NCBI RefSeq assembly: GCF_001907675.1
Contig: NZ_MPNT01000018.1
Span: 47,989-111,988 of the forward strand
Source of the DNA: Mycobacterium paraffinicum
GTDB lineage: Bacteria; Actinomycetota; Actinomycetes; Mycobacteriales; Mycobacteriaceae
DNA: 64,000 nt
Reading direction: 5' to 3'
Part shown: positions 1-8,666 of the stretch, in pieces
Layout of the letters: each line of letters opens with the position of its first letter
Position numbering within the stretch: the stretch's first letter is position 1
Notes under the pieces: generated by a model
What the model saw: only the letters and a program-made list of their open reading frames with translations
Database searches by the model: none
What the model was told of the DNA's origin: nothing
Position numbers and translations under genes: made by a program

Positions 1-31
1 TCCGACCGCGCGAAGGGTAGGTGACGAGCGC

Positions 32-1393
32 ATGACGGCTGACGAACCCCAGGGCCCGGGCCCGGCCGGGCCGGTGCCCCAACCGGTTTCACGCCCGGTG
101 CCACGCCCGGGACCGCGTCCCGGCCCCCGGCCGTCGAGCACGGCGCCGCGGCCCGTCGTCCACCCGATTCCCGCGCCTCCGCGCAGCAATCCGCATCAGT
201 TCGGGCGCGTCGACGATGACGGCACGGTCTGGCTGATTTCGGCGGCCGGCGAGCGCATCATCGGCTCCTGGCAGGCCGGTGACCGCGAAGCCGCTTTCGC
301 TCACTTCGGTCGCCGCTTCGACGACTTGAGCACCGAGATCGCGCTCATGGAGGAGCGGCTCGCGGCGGGGACCGGTGATGCCCGCAAGATCAAGGCCCAC
401 GCGTCCGAGCTGGCCGAAGCGTTGCCGACGGCGGCCGTGCTTGGCGACGTCGACGCGCTGGCGAACCGGTTGGCCAGCCTCATCGACCAGGTCGAGACCG
501 CCGTCGCGCAGGAGCGCTCGCGCCGCGACGAGCATCGCGCCGCGCAGACCGCGCGCAAGGAGGCGCTGGCCGCCGAGGCCGAGGAGTTGGCCGCGAACTC
601 GACGCAGTGGAAGGCCACCGGTGACCGGCTGCGGGCCATCCTCGACGAGTGGAAGACCATCAGCGGCCTGGACCGCAAGGTCGACGACGCGCTGTGGAAG
701 CGCTATTCGGCCGCGCGCGAGGCCTTCAACCGGCGGCGGGGCTCTCACTTCGCCGAGCTGGACCGCGAACGCGTGGGCGTCCGGCAGGCCAAGGAACGAC
801 TGTGCGAACGCGCCGAGGCGTTGTCCGACTCGACGGACTGGACCGCCACCAGCGCCGAGTTCCGCAAGCTGCTCACGGAGTGGAAGGCGGCGGGCCGGGC
901 GGCCAGGGACGTCGACGACGCCCTGTGGCGGCGGTTCAAGGCGGCGCAGGACGTGTTCTTCACGGCGCGCAACGCGGCGACGGCGGAGAAGGACGCCGAG
1001 TTGCGGGCCAATGCCGCGGCCAAGGAGGCGCTGCTGGCCGAAGCGGAGAAGATCGACACCGGCAACCACGACGCGGCCCGGGCCGCGCTGCGCTCGATCG
1101 CCGAGAAGTGGGACGCCATCGGCAAGGTGCCGCGAGAGCGGTCCGCCGAGTTGGAGCGCCGGCTGCGTGCCGTCGAGAAGAGGGTGCGCGACGCGGGCGA
1201 GACCGATTGGTCGGATCCCCAGGCGCAGGCCCGCGCCGAGCAGTTCCGCGTCCGCGCCGAACAGTACGAGCAGCAGGCGGAGAAGGCCGCCGCGGCGGGC
1301 CGCACCAAAGAGGCCGAAGAGGCCACGGCCAACGCCGAACAGTGGCGGCAGTGGGCGCAGGCGGCCGCCGAGGCGCTGACGCGTAAGCCCTAG
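32..1393 (+). CDS. DUF349-repeat protein (Rv2731 homologue)
   Basis: A 453-residue alanine/arginine-rich protein corresponding to M. tuberculosis Rv2731. The first 55 residues are a Pro/Arg-rich, probably disordered tail. The rest is charged helical sequence with at least three DUF349-type repeats, each built around a Trp-containing core such as [21 protein letters not shown] and [12 protein letters not shown], alternating with ALWRRF-type segments. No signal peptide or membrane segment is visible, so it should be cytoplasmic. The start follows a weak purine stretch (GGGTAGG). It converges on, and overlaps by four bases, the membrane-protein gene on the other strand. DUF349 proteins have no agreed biochemical role, so no function is assigned. 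Confidence 0.85.
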   Translation: MTADEPQGPGPAGPVPQPVSRPVPRPGPRPGPRPSSTAPRPVVHPIPAPPRSNPHQFGRVDDDGTVWLISAAGERIIGSWQAGDREAAFAHFGRRFDDLSTEIALMEERLAAGTGDARKIKAHASELAEALPTAAVLGDVDALANRLASLIDQVETAVAQERSRRDEHRAAQTARKEALAAEAEELAANSTQWKATGDRLRAILDEWKTISGLDRKVDDALWKRYSAAREAFNRRRGSHFAELDRERVGVRQAKERLCERAEALSDSTDWTATSAEFRKLLTEWKAAGRAARDVDDALWRRFKAAQDVFFTARNAATAEKDAELRANAAAKEALLAEAEKIDTGNHDAARAALRSIAEKWDAIGKVPRERSAELERRLRAVEKRVRDAGETDWSDPQAQARAEQFRVRAEQYEQQAEKAAAAGRTKEAEEATANAEQWRQWAQAAAEALTRKP

Positions 1394-1998
1394 GCGTCGG
1401 GATCCCGCGGCGCCGGCTTGCCCAGGCCGTCGGGCTCGTCGTTGAGGCTGTCCAGCAGCGTCTTCGACTGCTGCTGTGCCGCGACCCGGCGCCGCTGCTC
1501 CTCGGCCGCGAGCTGCACGATGGTGCGCGACCACACCACCCGCGCCCACTGGTAGGTCAACGCCAGGACGACGATCCACGCCGTGACCAACCCCACCCCG
1601 GGGCCCGGGTGGCCGGCGGCGACGGTCTGGCGCGACCAGATGGCCAACAGGCCGGCCGCCCCGGCGAGCGCGGAACCCGCGAGCGCGATCCAAGCCAGCG
1701 CCCAGCGCCGCGTCACCAACGCCAGCATGGAGAATCCGACGCCGAACACCAGTGTCAGCCAGGCGAACACCCGCGACGGCAGCGCCACCGCCGCCGCGCC
1801 GGCGCCGTGGCTACTGAACAGCACGTCCCAGCCCCGAACCGAGCCGGTGTGCGGCAGGATGAACGATCCCAGCAGCACGAAAACCAGGATCGCGACGACG
1901 AAACCGCGTGGGCCCGGGTCGAATCCACGCGCCACCCGCCGTTCGGCGGCCTCAATTTCCGAGCGCAGGGCGTCGAAGTCGGGGTGTTCTTCCATCAT
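1390..1998 (-). CDS. Four-helix membrane protein (Rv2732c homologue)
   Basis: A 202-residue protein with four hydrophobic segments at about residues 32-49, 77-95, 99-121 and 134-155, so it should lie in the cytoplasmic membrane. The N-terminal 30 residues and the C-terminal 45 residues are charged; the tail is rich in E, Q and R. The frame stays open far upstream, but that part is antisense to conserved miaB sequence. I therefore start at the ATG that overlaps the miaB stop (ATGA), which implies translational coupling to miaB. It matches M. tuberculosis Rv2732c by position and topology. The function is unknown. Confidence 0.85.
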   Translation of the reverse strand: MMEEHPDFDALRSEIEAAERRVARGFDPGPRGFVVAILVFVLLGSFILPHTGSVRGWDVLFSSHGAGAAAVALPSRVFAWLTLVFGVGFSMLALVTRRWALAWIALAGSALAGAAGLLAIWSRQTVAAGHPGPGVGLVTAWIVVLALTYQWARVVWSRTIVQLAAEEQRRRVAAQQQSKTLLDSLNDEPDGLGKPAPRDPDA

Positions 1999-3533
1999 CG
2001 GGCACATCCAAGGGGTTCTGTGGGTCTGGCGGGGGGTCCGACGGCGGGCATGCCGAGGCCGACGCCGCCCGGGCGCTGCCCGCCGGCGTGCGCGTCGCCG
2101 GCGCGCGTTCGGCGATGGCTGAGGATGCCGGAGTCGGCGATGAGGTGGTGCGGAGCCGCCTGGGTGACCACCGCGGTGACGACGTCCCCTGGGCGCACGC
2201 GGTCGGCCCCGGAGTTGTCCAAGCCGAAATGCACCAGGCGGCCGTCGCGGGCGCGGCCGGTCATTCGTGCCGTGCGGGTGTCCTTGCGCCCCTCGCCGGC
2301 GGCGACCAGCAACTCCACGGTCTGGCCGATCAGCGCGCGATTGCCCTCCAGCGAGATCTGCTCCTGCAGCTCGACCAGCCGCTCGTAGCGTTCCTGCACA
2401 ACGGCTTTCGGGAGCTGCCCGTCGAGTTCGGCGGCCGGGGTGCCGGGCCGCTTGGAGTACTGGAAGGTGAACGCGGCAGCGAACCGGGCCTGCCGGACCA
2501 CGTCCAGCGTGGCGGCGAAGTCCTCTTCGGTCTCGCCGGGAAACCCGACGATCAAGTCGGTGGTGATGGCGGCGTGCGGCATGGCGGCGCGCACGCGGTC
2601 GATGATGCCGAGGTAGCGCTCGGCCCGGTAGGAGCGCCGCATCGCCCGCAGCACCCGGTCGGAGCCCGACTGCAGCGGCATGTGCAGGGCGGGGCAGACA
2701 TTCGGCGTCTGCGCCATGGCCTCGATGACGTCGTCGGTGAATTCGGCCGGGTGCGGGGAGGTGAATCGCACGCGTTCCAGCCCGTCGATGTCCCCGCAAG
2801 CCCGCAGCAGCCGCGCGAAGGCGCCGCGATCGCGGGGCAGCGCCGGGTCCGCGAAGGACACCCCGTAGGCGTTGACGTTCTGGCCCAGCAGCGTGACTTC
2901 GAGCACGCCGTCGTCCACCAGGGCCCTCACCTCGGCCAGGATGTCGGCCGGGCTGCGGTCGACCTCCTTACCGCGAAGCGCGGGCACGATGCAGAAGGTG
3001 CAGCTGTTGTTACACCCGACGGAGACCGAAACCCAAGCGGCGTAAGCCGATTCGCGCGCGCTCGGCAGCGAGGACGGGAACTCCTGCAGCGACTCGGCGA
3101 TCTCCACCTGGGCGGTCTTGTTGTGCCGGGCCCGCTCGAGCAGCGTGGGCAGCGATCCGATGTTGTGGGTGCCGAAGACCACGTCCACCCACGGCGCCTT
3201 GCGCAGCAACGCGTCCCGGTCCTTCTGGGCCAGGCAGCCCCCGACCGCGATCTGCATCTCGGGGTTGCCGCGCTTGCGCGGGGCCAGGTGGCTGAGATTG
3301 CCGTAGAGCTTGTTGTCGGCGTTCTCGCGGACGGCGCAGGTGTTGAAGACCACCACGTCGGCGTCGGCGCCCTCGGGGGCGCGCCGGTAACCGGCGGTCT
3401 CCAGCAGACCCGCCAACCGCTCGGAGTCGTGGACGTTCATCTGGCAGCCGTAGGTGCGGACCTGGTAGGTGCGCGCTGAATCCGGGCCCCGCGCGGCCGC
3501 GGGTCCGGCGTCGGGCGCCACCATCGAAGTCAC
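1995..3533 (-). CDS. miaB: tRNA-2-methylthio-N6-dimethylallyladenosine synthase MiaB
   Basis: A radical-SAM methylthiotransferase that converts i6A37 to ms2i6A37 in tRNAs reading codons starting with U. The N-terminal UPF0004 domain carries the cluster-binding start YGCQMN. The radical-SAM CxxxCxxC motif is seen as [10 protein letters not shown]-terminal TRAM region follows, then an unusual Gly/Arg-rich tail. Two starts are possible: GTG at 3533 and an in-frame ATG at 3524. I prefer GTG because a TACCAT box (TAnnnT type) lies six bases upstream at 3540-3545 and no ribosome-binding site is visible, which fits a leaderless mRNA. It is coupled by ATGA to the downstream membrane protein. Confidence 0.95.
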   Translation of the reverse strand: MTSMVAPDAGPAAARGPDSARTYQVRTYGCQMNVHDSERLAGLLETAGYRRAPEGADADVVVFNTCAVRENADNKLYGNLSHLAPRKRGNPEMQIAVGGCLAQKDRDALLRKAPWVDVVFGTHNIGSLPTLLERARHNKTAQVEIAESLQEFPSSLPSARESAYAAWVSVSVGCNNSCTFCIVPALRGKEVDRSPADILAEVRALVDDGVLEVTLLGQNVNAYGVSFADPALPRDRGAFARLLRACGDIDGLERVRFTSPHPAEFTDDVIEAMAQTPNVCPALHMPLQSGSDRVLRAMRRSYRAERYLGIIDRVRAAMPHAAITTDLIVGFPGETEEDFAATLDVVRQARFAAAFTFQYSKRPGTPAAELDGQLPKAVVQERYERLVELQEQISLEGNRALIGQTVELLVAAGEGRKDTRTARMTGRARDGRLVHFGLDNSGADRVRPGDVVTAVVTQAAPHHLIADSGILSHRRTRAGDAHAGGQRPGGVGLGMPAVGPPARPTEPLGCAR

Positions 3534-3715
3534 GGGGCCATGGTACGGCGAATACAAAATGGGCATGCTTCCCGTCATGAATGGCCGCGATTCCCGCCGC
3601 GACTATGCCGCTGTTTGTGGTGCTTCCTGGTTCGACGCCCATTGCGCCGATGGCGCGCGATGCAGGTCTCTGAGTAGACCCGTCCAAGCGACGTGTCCTG
3701 ATTCGCCTCCGTCGG

Positions 3716-4495
3716 CTATTGGTCAAGCCCGCGGATGTCTAGGGCGGTTCCCAGCAATTGCGTCGGCGCTAAGCCAAACATGTCGTGGAAGGTATCGGTG
3801 AAATGCGAGGGACTCGCAAATCCCGCATCCATGGCCGCTGCGGTGAGGTCTCGACGCGCCCGGTACAACAACGCTGCACGTAGCATCCGCGCCCACATCC
3901 GATATCTGCGAAAACTGGTGCCACTTTCCTCCCGAAACACATGGAGGAATCGCGACACGGAAAGGCCAGCTTCCGCTGCCAGGACGCCCGCAGATAGCGG
4001 CGGGTTCGTATGGTCACGTAGGCGACGCATCGCGGCGGCGATCCGCGGATCCGCGGGCCAGATTACTTCCGCACCTGCGAGATCCAGCCAGTGACTAATC
4101 GAATAGTCCTCCGGTAGCCGCTCCGCAGCATGGGCCAGATCCATCTCGGCACCATGTCCGGAACTTACGAGATGGTCCCCAGCCGTCATGCGTTCCCGCA
4201 CGGCTTGCTCACGATCAGATCCTGGATCCAGATAGCAAAACACCATCCTTCCGCCGGGCGATCGCAGTCGATGACGTACTCGAGGGGCGATCAACGCGCT
4301 GCGCACGGGCTCCGGTGCGGATGTCGCCGACTCGACCGAAAATGCGTTGTCGACTCCGATTGCGAGACATGTGACGGATCCGAAATGGGGATCGAGGTTC
4401 ATGGCAGGACCTAAGAACACCGCTTGTCCCGGCCTGATCCACAGTGTCGGGCAGCCACTTTCCGGAAGTGCAGCTGTTCGGAGGGTTGCCATCAT
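3716..4495 (-). CDS. AraC-family transcriptional regulator
   Basis: A 259-residue protein with a C-terminal AraC double helix-turn-helix of about 100 residues, seen as LAAEAGLSVSRFLHVFREES and the second-helix signature GFASPSHFTDTF. The N-terminal 150 residues are a divergent sensing domain with no recognisable cupin motif. It is divergent from a small membrane-protein gene, with only about 27 bases between the starts, so it probably controls both. Base composition is visibly lower in GC than the flanking miaB and recX genes. In M. tuberculosis the same interval holds different genes (Rv2734/Rv2735c), which suggests a later insertion. The ligand is unknown. Confidence 0.85.
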   Translation of the reverse strand: MMATLRTAALPESGCPTLWIRPGQAVFLGPAMNLDPHFGSVTCLAIGVDNAFSVESATSAPEPVRSALIAPRVRHRLRSPGGRMVFCYLDPGSDREQAVRERMTAGDHLVSSGHGAEMDLAHAAERLPEDYSISHWLDLAGAEVIWPADPRIAAAMRRLRDHTNPPLSAGVLAAEAGLSVSRFLHVFREESGTSFRRYRMWARMLRAALLYRARRDLTAAAMDAGFASPSHFTDTFHDMFGLAPTQLLGTALDIRGLDQ

Positions 4496-4522
4496 TCCAT
4501 CGAACCACTACACGGAGGCCAC

Positions 4523-4891
4523 ATGACAACATCCCTGATCTGCCTGCTCGCAGCGTTCTTTTTCGGCATGGGGATATACGCGCTGGTAGCACCGGGTGCG
4601 ATCCTTAGCCCGTTCGGATTTGCAGTCGCGACGCCACAGACCCGATCCGAAGTCAGGGCCGTATACGGCGGATTCGGGCTCGCTGTGGCGACCGCACTTG
4701 TCGCCGCGTTGACCCAACCCCACCTCCGTCCCGGCGTCTTGGTGGCCGTGGGAGCAGCACTGGCCGGAATGGCGTTGGGCCGTGTGGTGTCCCGGCTTGT
4801 CGATACGGGCACTCCGCTGTATCCGGTGTGGTTCTACTTCGTTGTCGAGATCGCGGGCTCAACCGCAGCGTTTACTGCGGCGGCGGTCTAG
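4523..4891 (+). CDS. DUF4345-like small membrane protein
   Basis: A 122-residue protein with about four hydrophobic helices. It carries the EVRAVYGGFGL segment typical of DUF4345 proteins after the first helix pair. The start is decided by a good ribosome-binding site, GGAGG at 4514-4518, four bases before the ATG. A longer open frame upstream would overlap the divergent AraC gene and has no such site. Its closeness to the AraC regulator suggests it is that regulator's target. Lower GC than its neighbours supports co-acquisition of the pair. No biochemical function is known for the family. Confidence 0.75.
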   Translation: MTTSLICLLAAFFFGMGIYALVAPGAILSPFGFAVATPQTRSEVRAVYGGFGLAVATALVAALTQPHLRPGVLVAVGAALAGMALGRVVSRLVDTGTPLYPVWFYFVVEIAGSTAAFTAAAV

Positions 4892-5397
4892 GGCCGAGTA
4901 TCGGAGCGACCTAGACCCGCCTACGTTCGCGTTCAGCGGCCAATTCGGCAAGGACGACCTCGCACGCCAGGTTCTGGCTGTAGCCGCGACGCGCCAACAT
5001 TCCGACGAGCCTGCGGGTCACCCGCGCGTCGTCGCCGTCCAACGTCTCGCGGCGCAGCTTGGCCCGCACCAACTCCTCGGCCCGGTCCCGTTCGGCGCCG
5101 GCGTCGATTTCGGACAGCGCCGAGGCGATCACGTCGCGGTCGACGCCCTTGGTGTGCAACTCGGCGGCCAGGGCCCTCTTGCTCTTGCCGGCCTTCGCGC
5201 GGCGCGACTGCACCCACTGCTGCGCGAAGTCGGCGTCATCGACCAGGCCGACGGCGGCGAGGCGGTCGAGCACGGCGGCGCTGACGTCCTCGGGGTAGCC
5301 CCGTTTCGCCAGTTGGCCGTGCAGCTCGGCGCGGGTGCGCGCCCTCACGGTGAGCAGGCGCAAGCACAGGGTGCGCGCCTGCTCCTCGCGAGAGGGC

Positions 5398-6438
<1,041 letters not shown>

Positions 6439-6494
6439 GGTGCCTCTCCTATGGTTCGGTGTGTTCGGTGACCGGTATCGGTCGGTTGGCCGTG

Positions 6495-6517
6495 ACACTA
6501 GAGAAGGCCACCGACAA
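6495..6517 (-). promoter_or_regulatory. recA LexA-independent damage promoter (RecA-NDp / PafBC type)
   Basis: On the minus strand TTGTCGGTGG (6517-6508) is followed after seven bases by TAGTGT (6500-6495). This matches the mycobacterial RecA-NDp promoter pattern (TTGTCRGTG-N8-TAnnnT), the class induced by DNA damage without LexA through PafBC. It ends about 57 bases upstream of the recA start. Confidence 0.85.
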
Positions 6518-6546
6518 GTTGACTCGCCGAACGTTCCCCACAGTAG

Positions 6547-6562
6547 CCGAACACCTGTTCGA
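6547..6562. promoter_or_regulatory. LexA operator (SOS box) of recA
   Basis: On the minus strand the 16 bases read TCGAACAGGTGTTCGG, which fits the mycobacterial SOS box (TCGAAC-N4-GTTCGA) with one mismatch. As I recall, it is the same as the box upstream of M. tuberculosis recA. It lies about 110 bases upstream of the recA start. The divergent riboswitch transcript must also start nearby, so LexA could touch both directions. Confidence 0.9.
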
Positions 6563-6612
6563 TTCAAGCGGACACGCCGAACCCGCTCGCGTGTGGCAAC
6601 ATTTGCCACCGA

Positions 6613-6735
6613 AACGCGCTGACGGGGCCCACAGCGCCCGAGGAAACCGGTGTGAATCCGGTGCGGTCCCGCCACCGTGACCGGGATGGTCCCCTCCCGG
6701 GAGCCGGATACTCACCGTCGGCGCCTCCTCACGAC
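6613..6735 (+). promoter_or_regulatory. Cobalamin (B12) riboswitch
   Basis: The conserved core is recognisable in order: GGAAACCGG (6642-6650), TGTGAATCCGG (6651-6661), GCGGTCCCGCCAC (6663-6675), then the B12 box GAGCCGGATACTCACC (6701-6716). This follows the cobalamin-riboswitch consensus, with GTGnGAATCCGG and GCCnGGATAC as anchors. Downstream, CCTCCTC at 6724-6730 could pair with GGAGAGG at 6755-6761, so repression by hiding the ribosome-binding site is plausible. No clear U-tract terminator is visible. Boundaries are approximate. It should switch off the FhuF-like/flavodoxin operon when adenosylcobalamin is plentiful. Confidence 0.88.
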
Positions 6736-6776
6736 AACTGGGGCGGATTTCCCTGGAGAGGCCTGGTTGTGCATAC

Positions 6777-7493
6777 ATGAACGTGCGAGACATCTCCGCC
6801 GAGCTGGCCGAAATATCTTCCTACCAAGGGTTTTTCGCGCTGACCGTGGGCGGTGACGCGGCCGGGTGGCACCCGGTCCGGCAGTCCTACGCCGACGGGT
6901 TCACCGACTTGGTCGAGGCCACCGCCCGGCGCTATCACACGACGGATCTGCGGATCGGCGCCTCGCTGGTTCACCTCGGACACGCCACCCGCCTATGGTC
7001 ACCCGTGCTCGCGTGCGCGCTGGGCCACGGCGTCGTCCCCGACCTGGGCGACCTGCAACGCGCCGACGACGGGGCGCGACTGCGGTTGCCCGCGCCGGTC
7101 GGGATCCCGGTCAGCTCACCGAACGCGCTGTACCGGTTGGTCGTGCAAGAGCACATGCAACCGCTTGCCGCCGGTCTGCGAGTGGGGTTGGCGCCCGCCC
7201 TGCTCGCGGGCAACGTCGCGTCCGCGCTGGTCGGAGCGGCCCGCGCACTGCTCGTCGTGCGGCCCGACCTGGGCGCGCCGATCGCCGAGACGGTCCATGC
7301 GCTGCTGGGCACCGGCGTGCTGGCCGGATCGGGTGTGCTCACCGGTCCGTCCCTGGGCTTCAGACGCCGTAGTTGCTGTCTCTTCTACCGCCTGCCCGGC
7401 GGATCCGTCTGCGGCGACTGCGTCTTCGAGAGGTCACCGTCGGACCGGACTCGGGCGCCCCGTCGTTTGCCCCACTCGCGCAAGGGTATCTGA
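6777..7493 (+). CDS. FhuF-like [2Fe-2S] protein under B12 riboswitch control
   Basis: A 238-residue protein ending in the FhuF-type cluster motif: C200 and C201 adjacent, then ten residues, C212, two residues, C215. In E. coli FhuF this CC-x10-C-x2-C motif holds a [2Fe-2S] cluster that reduces ferric siderophores. The middle of the protein (LGHATRLWSPVLACALGHG and onward) resembles the FhuF core. The gene sits directly behind a cobalamin riboswitch and is followed after five bases by a flavodoxin-fold protein. The expected substrate is therefore a corrinoid rather than iron, for example reduction of cobalt during uptake or adenosylation; this is inference. GGAGAGG is the nearest ribosome-binding site, about 15 bases upstream. 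Confidence 0.75.
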   Translation: MNVRDISAELAEISSYQGFFALTVGGDAAGWHPVRQSYADGFTDLVEATARRYHTTDLRIGASLVHLGHATRLWSPVLACALGHGVVPDLGDLQRADDGARLRLPAPVGIPVSSPNALYRLVVQEHMQPLAAGLRVGLAPALLAGNVASALVGAARALLVVRPDLGAPIAETVHALLGTGVLAGSGVLTGPSLGFRRRSCCLFYRLPGGSVCGDCVFERSPSDRTRAPRRLPHSRKGI

Positions 7494-7498
7494 GCACC

Positions 7499-8119
7499 AT
7501 GCCCACCGAGACATCCCTGCGAGCCCTTGCGCTGACCTGTTCGTTGAAGAAGAGCCCGGCGCCGTCGAGCAGCGAGCTGATCGCCGATCAGGTGCTCGCC
7601 CAACTGCGCGGCGCGGGGGTCGGCACCGAGAAGGTGCGCTGCGTGGACCTGGCGTTGCTGCCTGGCGTGGAGGCCGACATGGGCCCGGGCGACGAGTGGC
7701 CGGCGCTGCTGGAGAAGATCAGCGCGGCGGACATCGTGGTGCTGTCGACGCCCACATGGGTCGGCCATATGTCCAGTGTCGCGCAGCGCGTTCTGGAGCG
7801 CCTCGACGCCGCGATCTCAGACAAGGACGACGCCGGACGGCCCCGGATGGTGGGCAAAGTCGCGCTCGCGGCGGTGGTGGGAAACGAAGACGGCGCACAC
7901 AAGATCGTCGCCGACCTTTTTCAGGCGCTGAACGACATCGGTTTCTCGATCCCCGCGCAGGGGTGCACCTACTGGAACGGCGAGGCCATGCAGGGGACGG
8001 ATTTCAACGACCTCGACGACGTGCCCGAAGCGGTGGCGGCCACGACCGAAACGGCGGCCCGCAACGCGGTCCACCTGGCGGCGCTACTGCGGCAGCACGA
8101 ATACCCGCCCTACGAATAG
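7499..8119 (+). CDS. Flavodoxin-fold / NADPH-dependent FMN reductase family protein
   Basis: A 206-residue protein with an N-terminal flavin-phosphate loop (LTCSLKKSPAPSSS) after a first beta strand, and the family motif STPTWVGHMSSVAQRVLERL, where a flavodoxin-type reductase binds the FMN ring. It starts five bases after the stop of the FhuF-like gene, so the two are almost certainly co-transcribed under the B12 riboswitch. A flavoprotein passing electrons from NAD(P)H to the [2Fe-2S] partner would make a compact reductase pair. The activity and electron donor are inference. The family also includes quinone and azo reductases, so a role unrelated to cobalamin is possible. Confidence 0.8.
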   Translation: MPTETSLRALALTCSLKKSPAPSSSELIADQVLAQLRGAGVGTEKVRCVDLALLPGVEADMGPGDEWPALLEKISAADIVVLSTPTWVGHMSSVAQRVLERLDAAISDKDDAGRPRMVGKVALAAVVGNEDGAHKIVADLFQALNDIGFSIPAQGCTYWNGEAMQGTDFNDLDDVPEAVAATTETAARNAVHLAALLRQHEYPPYE

Positions 8120-8123
8120 GCAG

Positions 8124-8318
8124 TCACCACTGGTCGCGCGGGACGTCGAAGTCGACGCACAGGGCGCGCCACACGTCGCGGGGCTCGACCCCGTCCTCGA
8201 TCGCCTGGGCGGCGGTGCGGCCGCCGAAACCGGTCAGCACATGGTCCGCCAGCACCGAAGACCCGTAGGCCGCACCGAATCGCAGGACGACCCGCTCGTT
8301 GAATTCCGTTAGCCGCAC
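8124..8318 (-). CDS. DUF3046 protein (Rv2738c homologue)
   Basis: A 64-residue acidic protein matching the DUF3046 family found beside recA in mycobacteria (Rv2738c). Conserved features include the start MRLTEFNERV, the central TAAQAIEDGVEPRDVWRALC and a C-terminal Trp. No signal or membrane segment is present. It converges on the flavodoxin-fold gene with four bases between stops. The function is unknown. Confidence 0.85.
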   Translation of the reverse strand: MRLTEFNERVVLRFGAAYGSSVLADHVLTGFGGRTAAQAIEDGVEPRDVWRALCVDFDVPRDQW

Positions 8319-8361
8319 GCCAGCAAGATACCCACCGGGCGCCGATCGGACACCGGCCGCG

Positions 8362-8634
8362 TCACCGCCAGCTCGCCGGCAGGTCGATCAGGTGATTGGG
8401 GCAATAGTCCTGCACGGCCTCGGACATGGTGGTCCGTGCCCGCTGCGCCGACATCCGCGAGCGCAACTGCATGAAGGCGTACTCGGCCGGCGCATAGCCC
8501 TGCTCGGCGGCGGCCGGGTCGTCCATCAATTGGCACGCCTGCTGCTCGTCGCCGCTGTCGGCGCGTGCGACGCCCGAACTGAACATCAAGGCGAGAAGCA
8601 GGCCGCCGGCCGCGATCGATTTCACTGCCTTCAA
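8362..8634 (-). CDS. Small secreted DUF732-like protein
   Basis: I choose a TTG start because AAAGGAGG lies about nine bases upstream of it, while the in-frame ATG at 8667 has no such site. From TTG the protein is 90 residues with a clean signal peptide (KAVKSIAAGG, a hydrophobic core, then cleavage after ARA). The mature part is about 65 residues with two cysteines that could form one disulphide, like mycobacterial DUF732 proteins. It lies just downstream of, and in the same direction as, the glycosyltransferase gene. The role is unknown. Confidence 0.65.
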   Translation of the reverse strand: MKAVKSIAAGGLLLALMFSSGVARADSGDEQQACQLMDDPAAAEQGYAPAEYAFMQLRSRMSAQRARTTMSEAVQDYCPNHLIDLPASWR

Positions 8635-8666
8635 TGGCGATGCCCTCCTTTGCGCGGCCTTGGCCA

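Noticed and set aside
89..1693. A long minus-strand frame opposite the DUF349 gene
   Set aside because: Arg/Gly-rich composition and a full overlap with a well-behaved gene; it is a typical high-GC shadow frame.
1390..2799. A 469-codon minus-strand frame ending in the Rv2732c-like protein
   Set aside because: Its first 267 codons are Arg/Ala-rich and overlap conserved miaB sequence in another frame; the real gene starts at the ATGA overlap at 1998.
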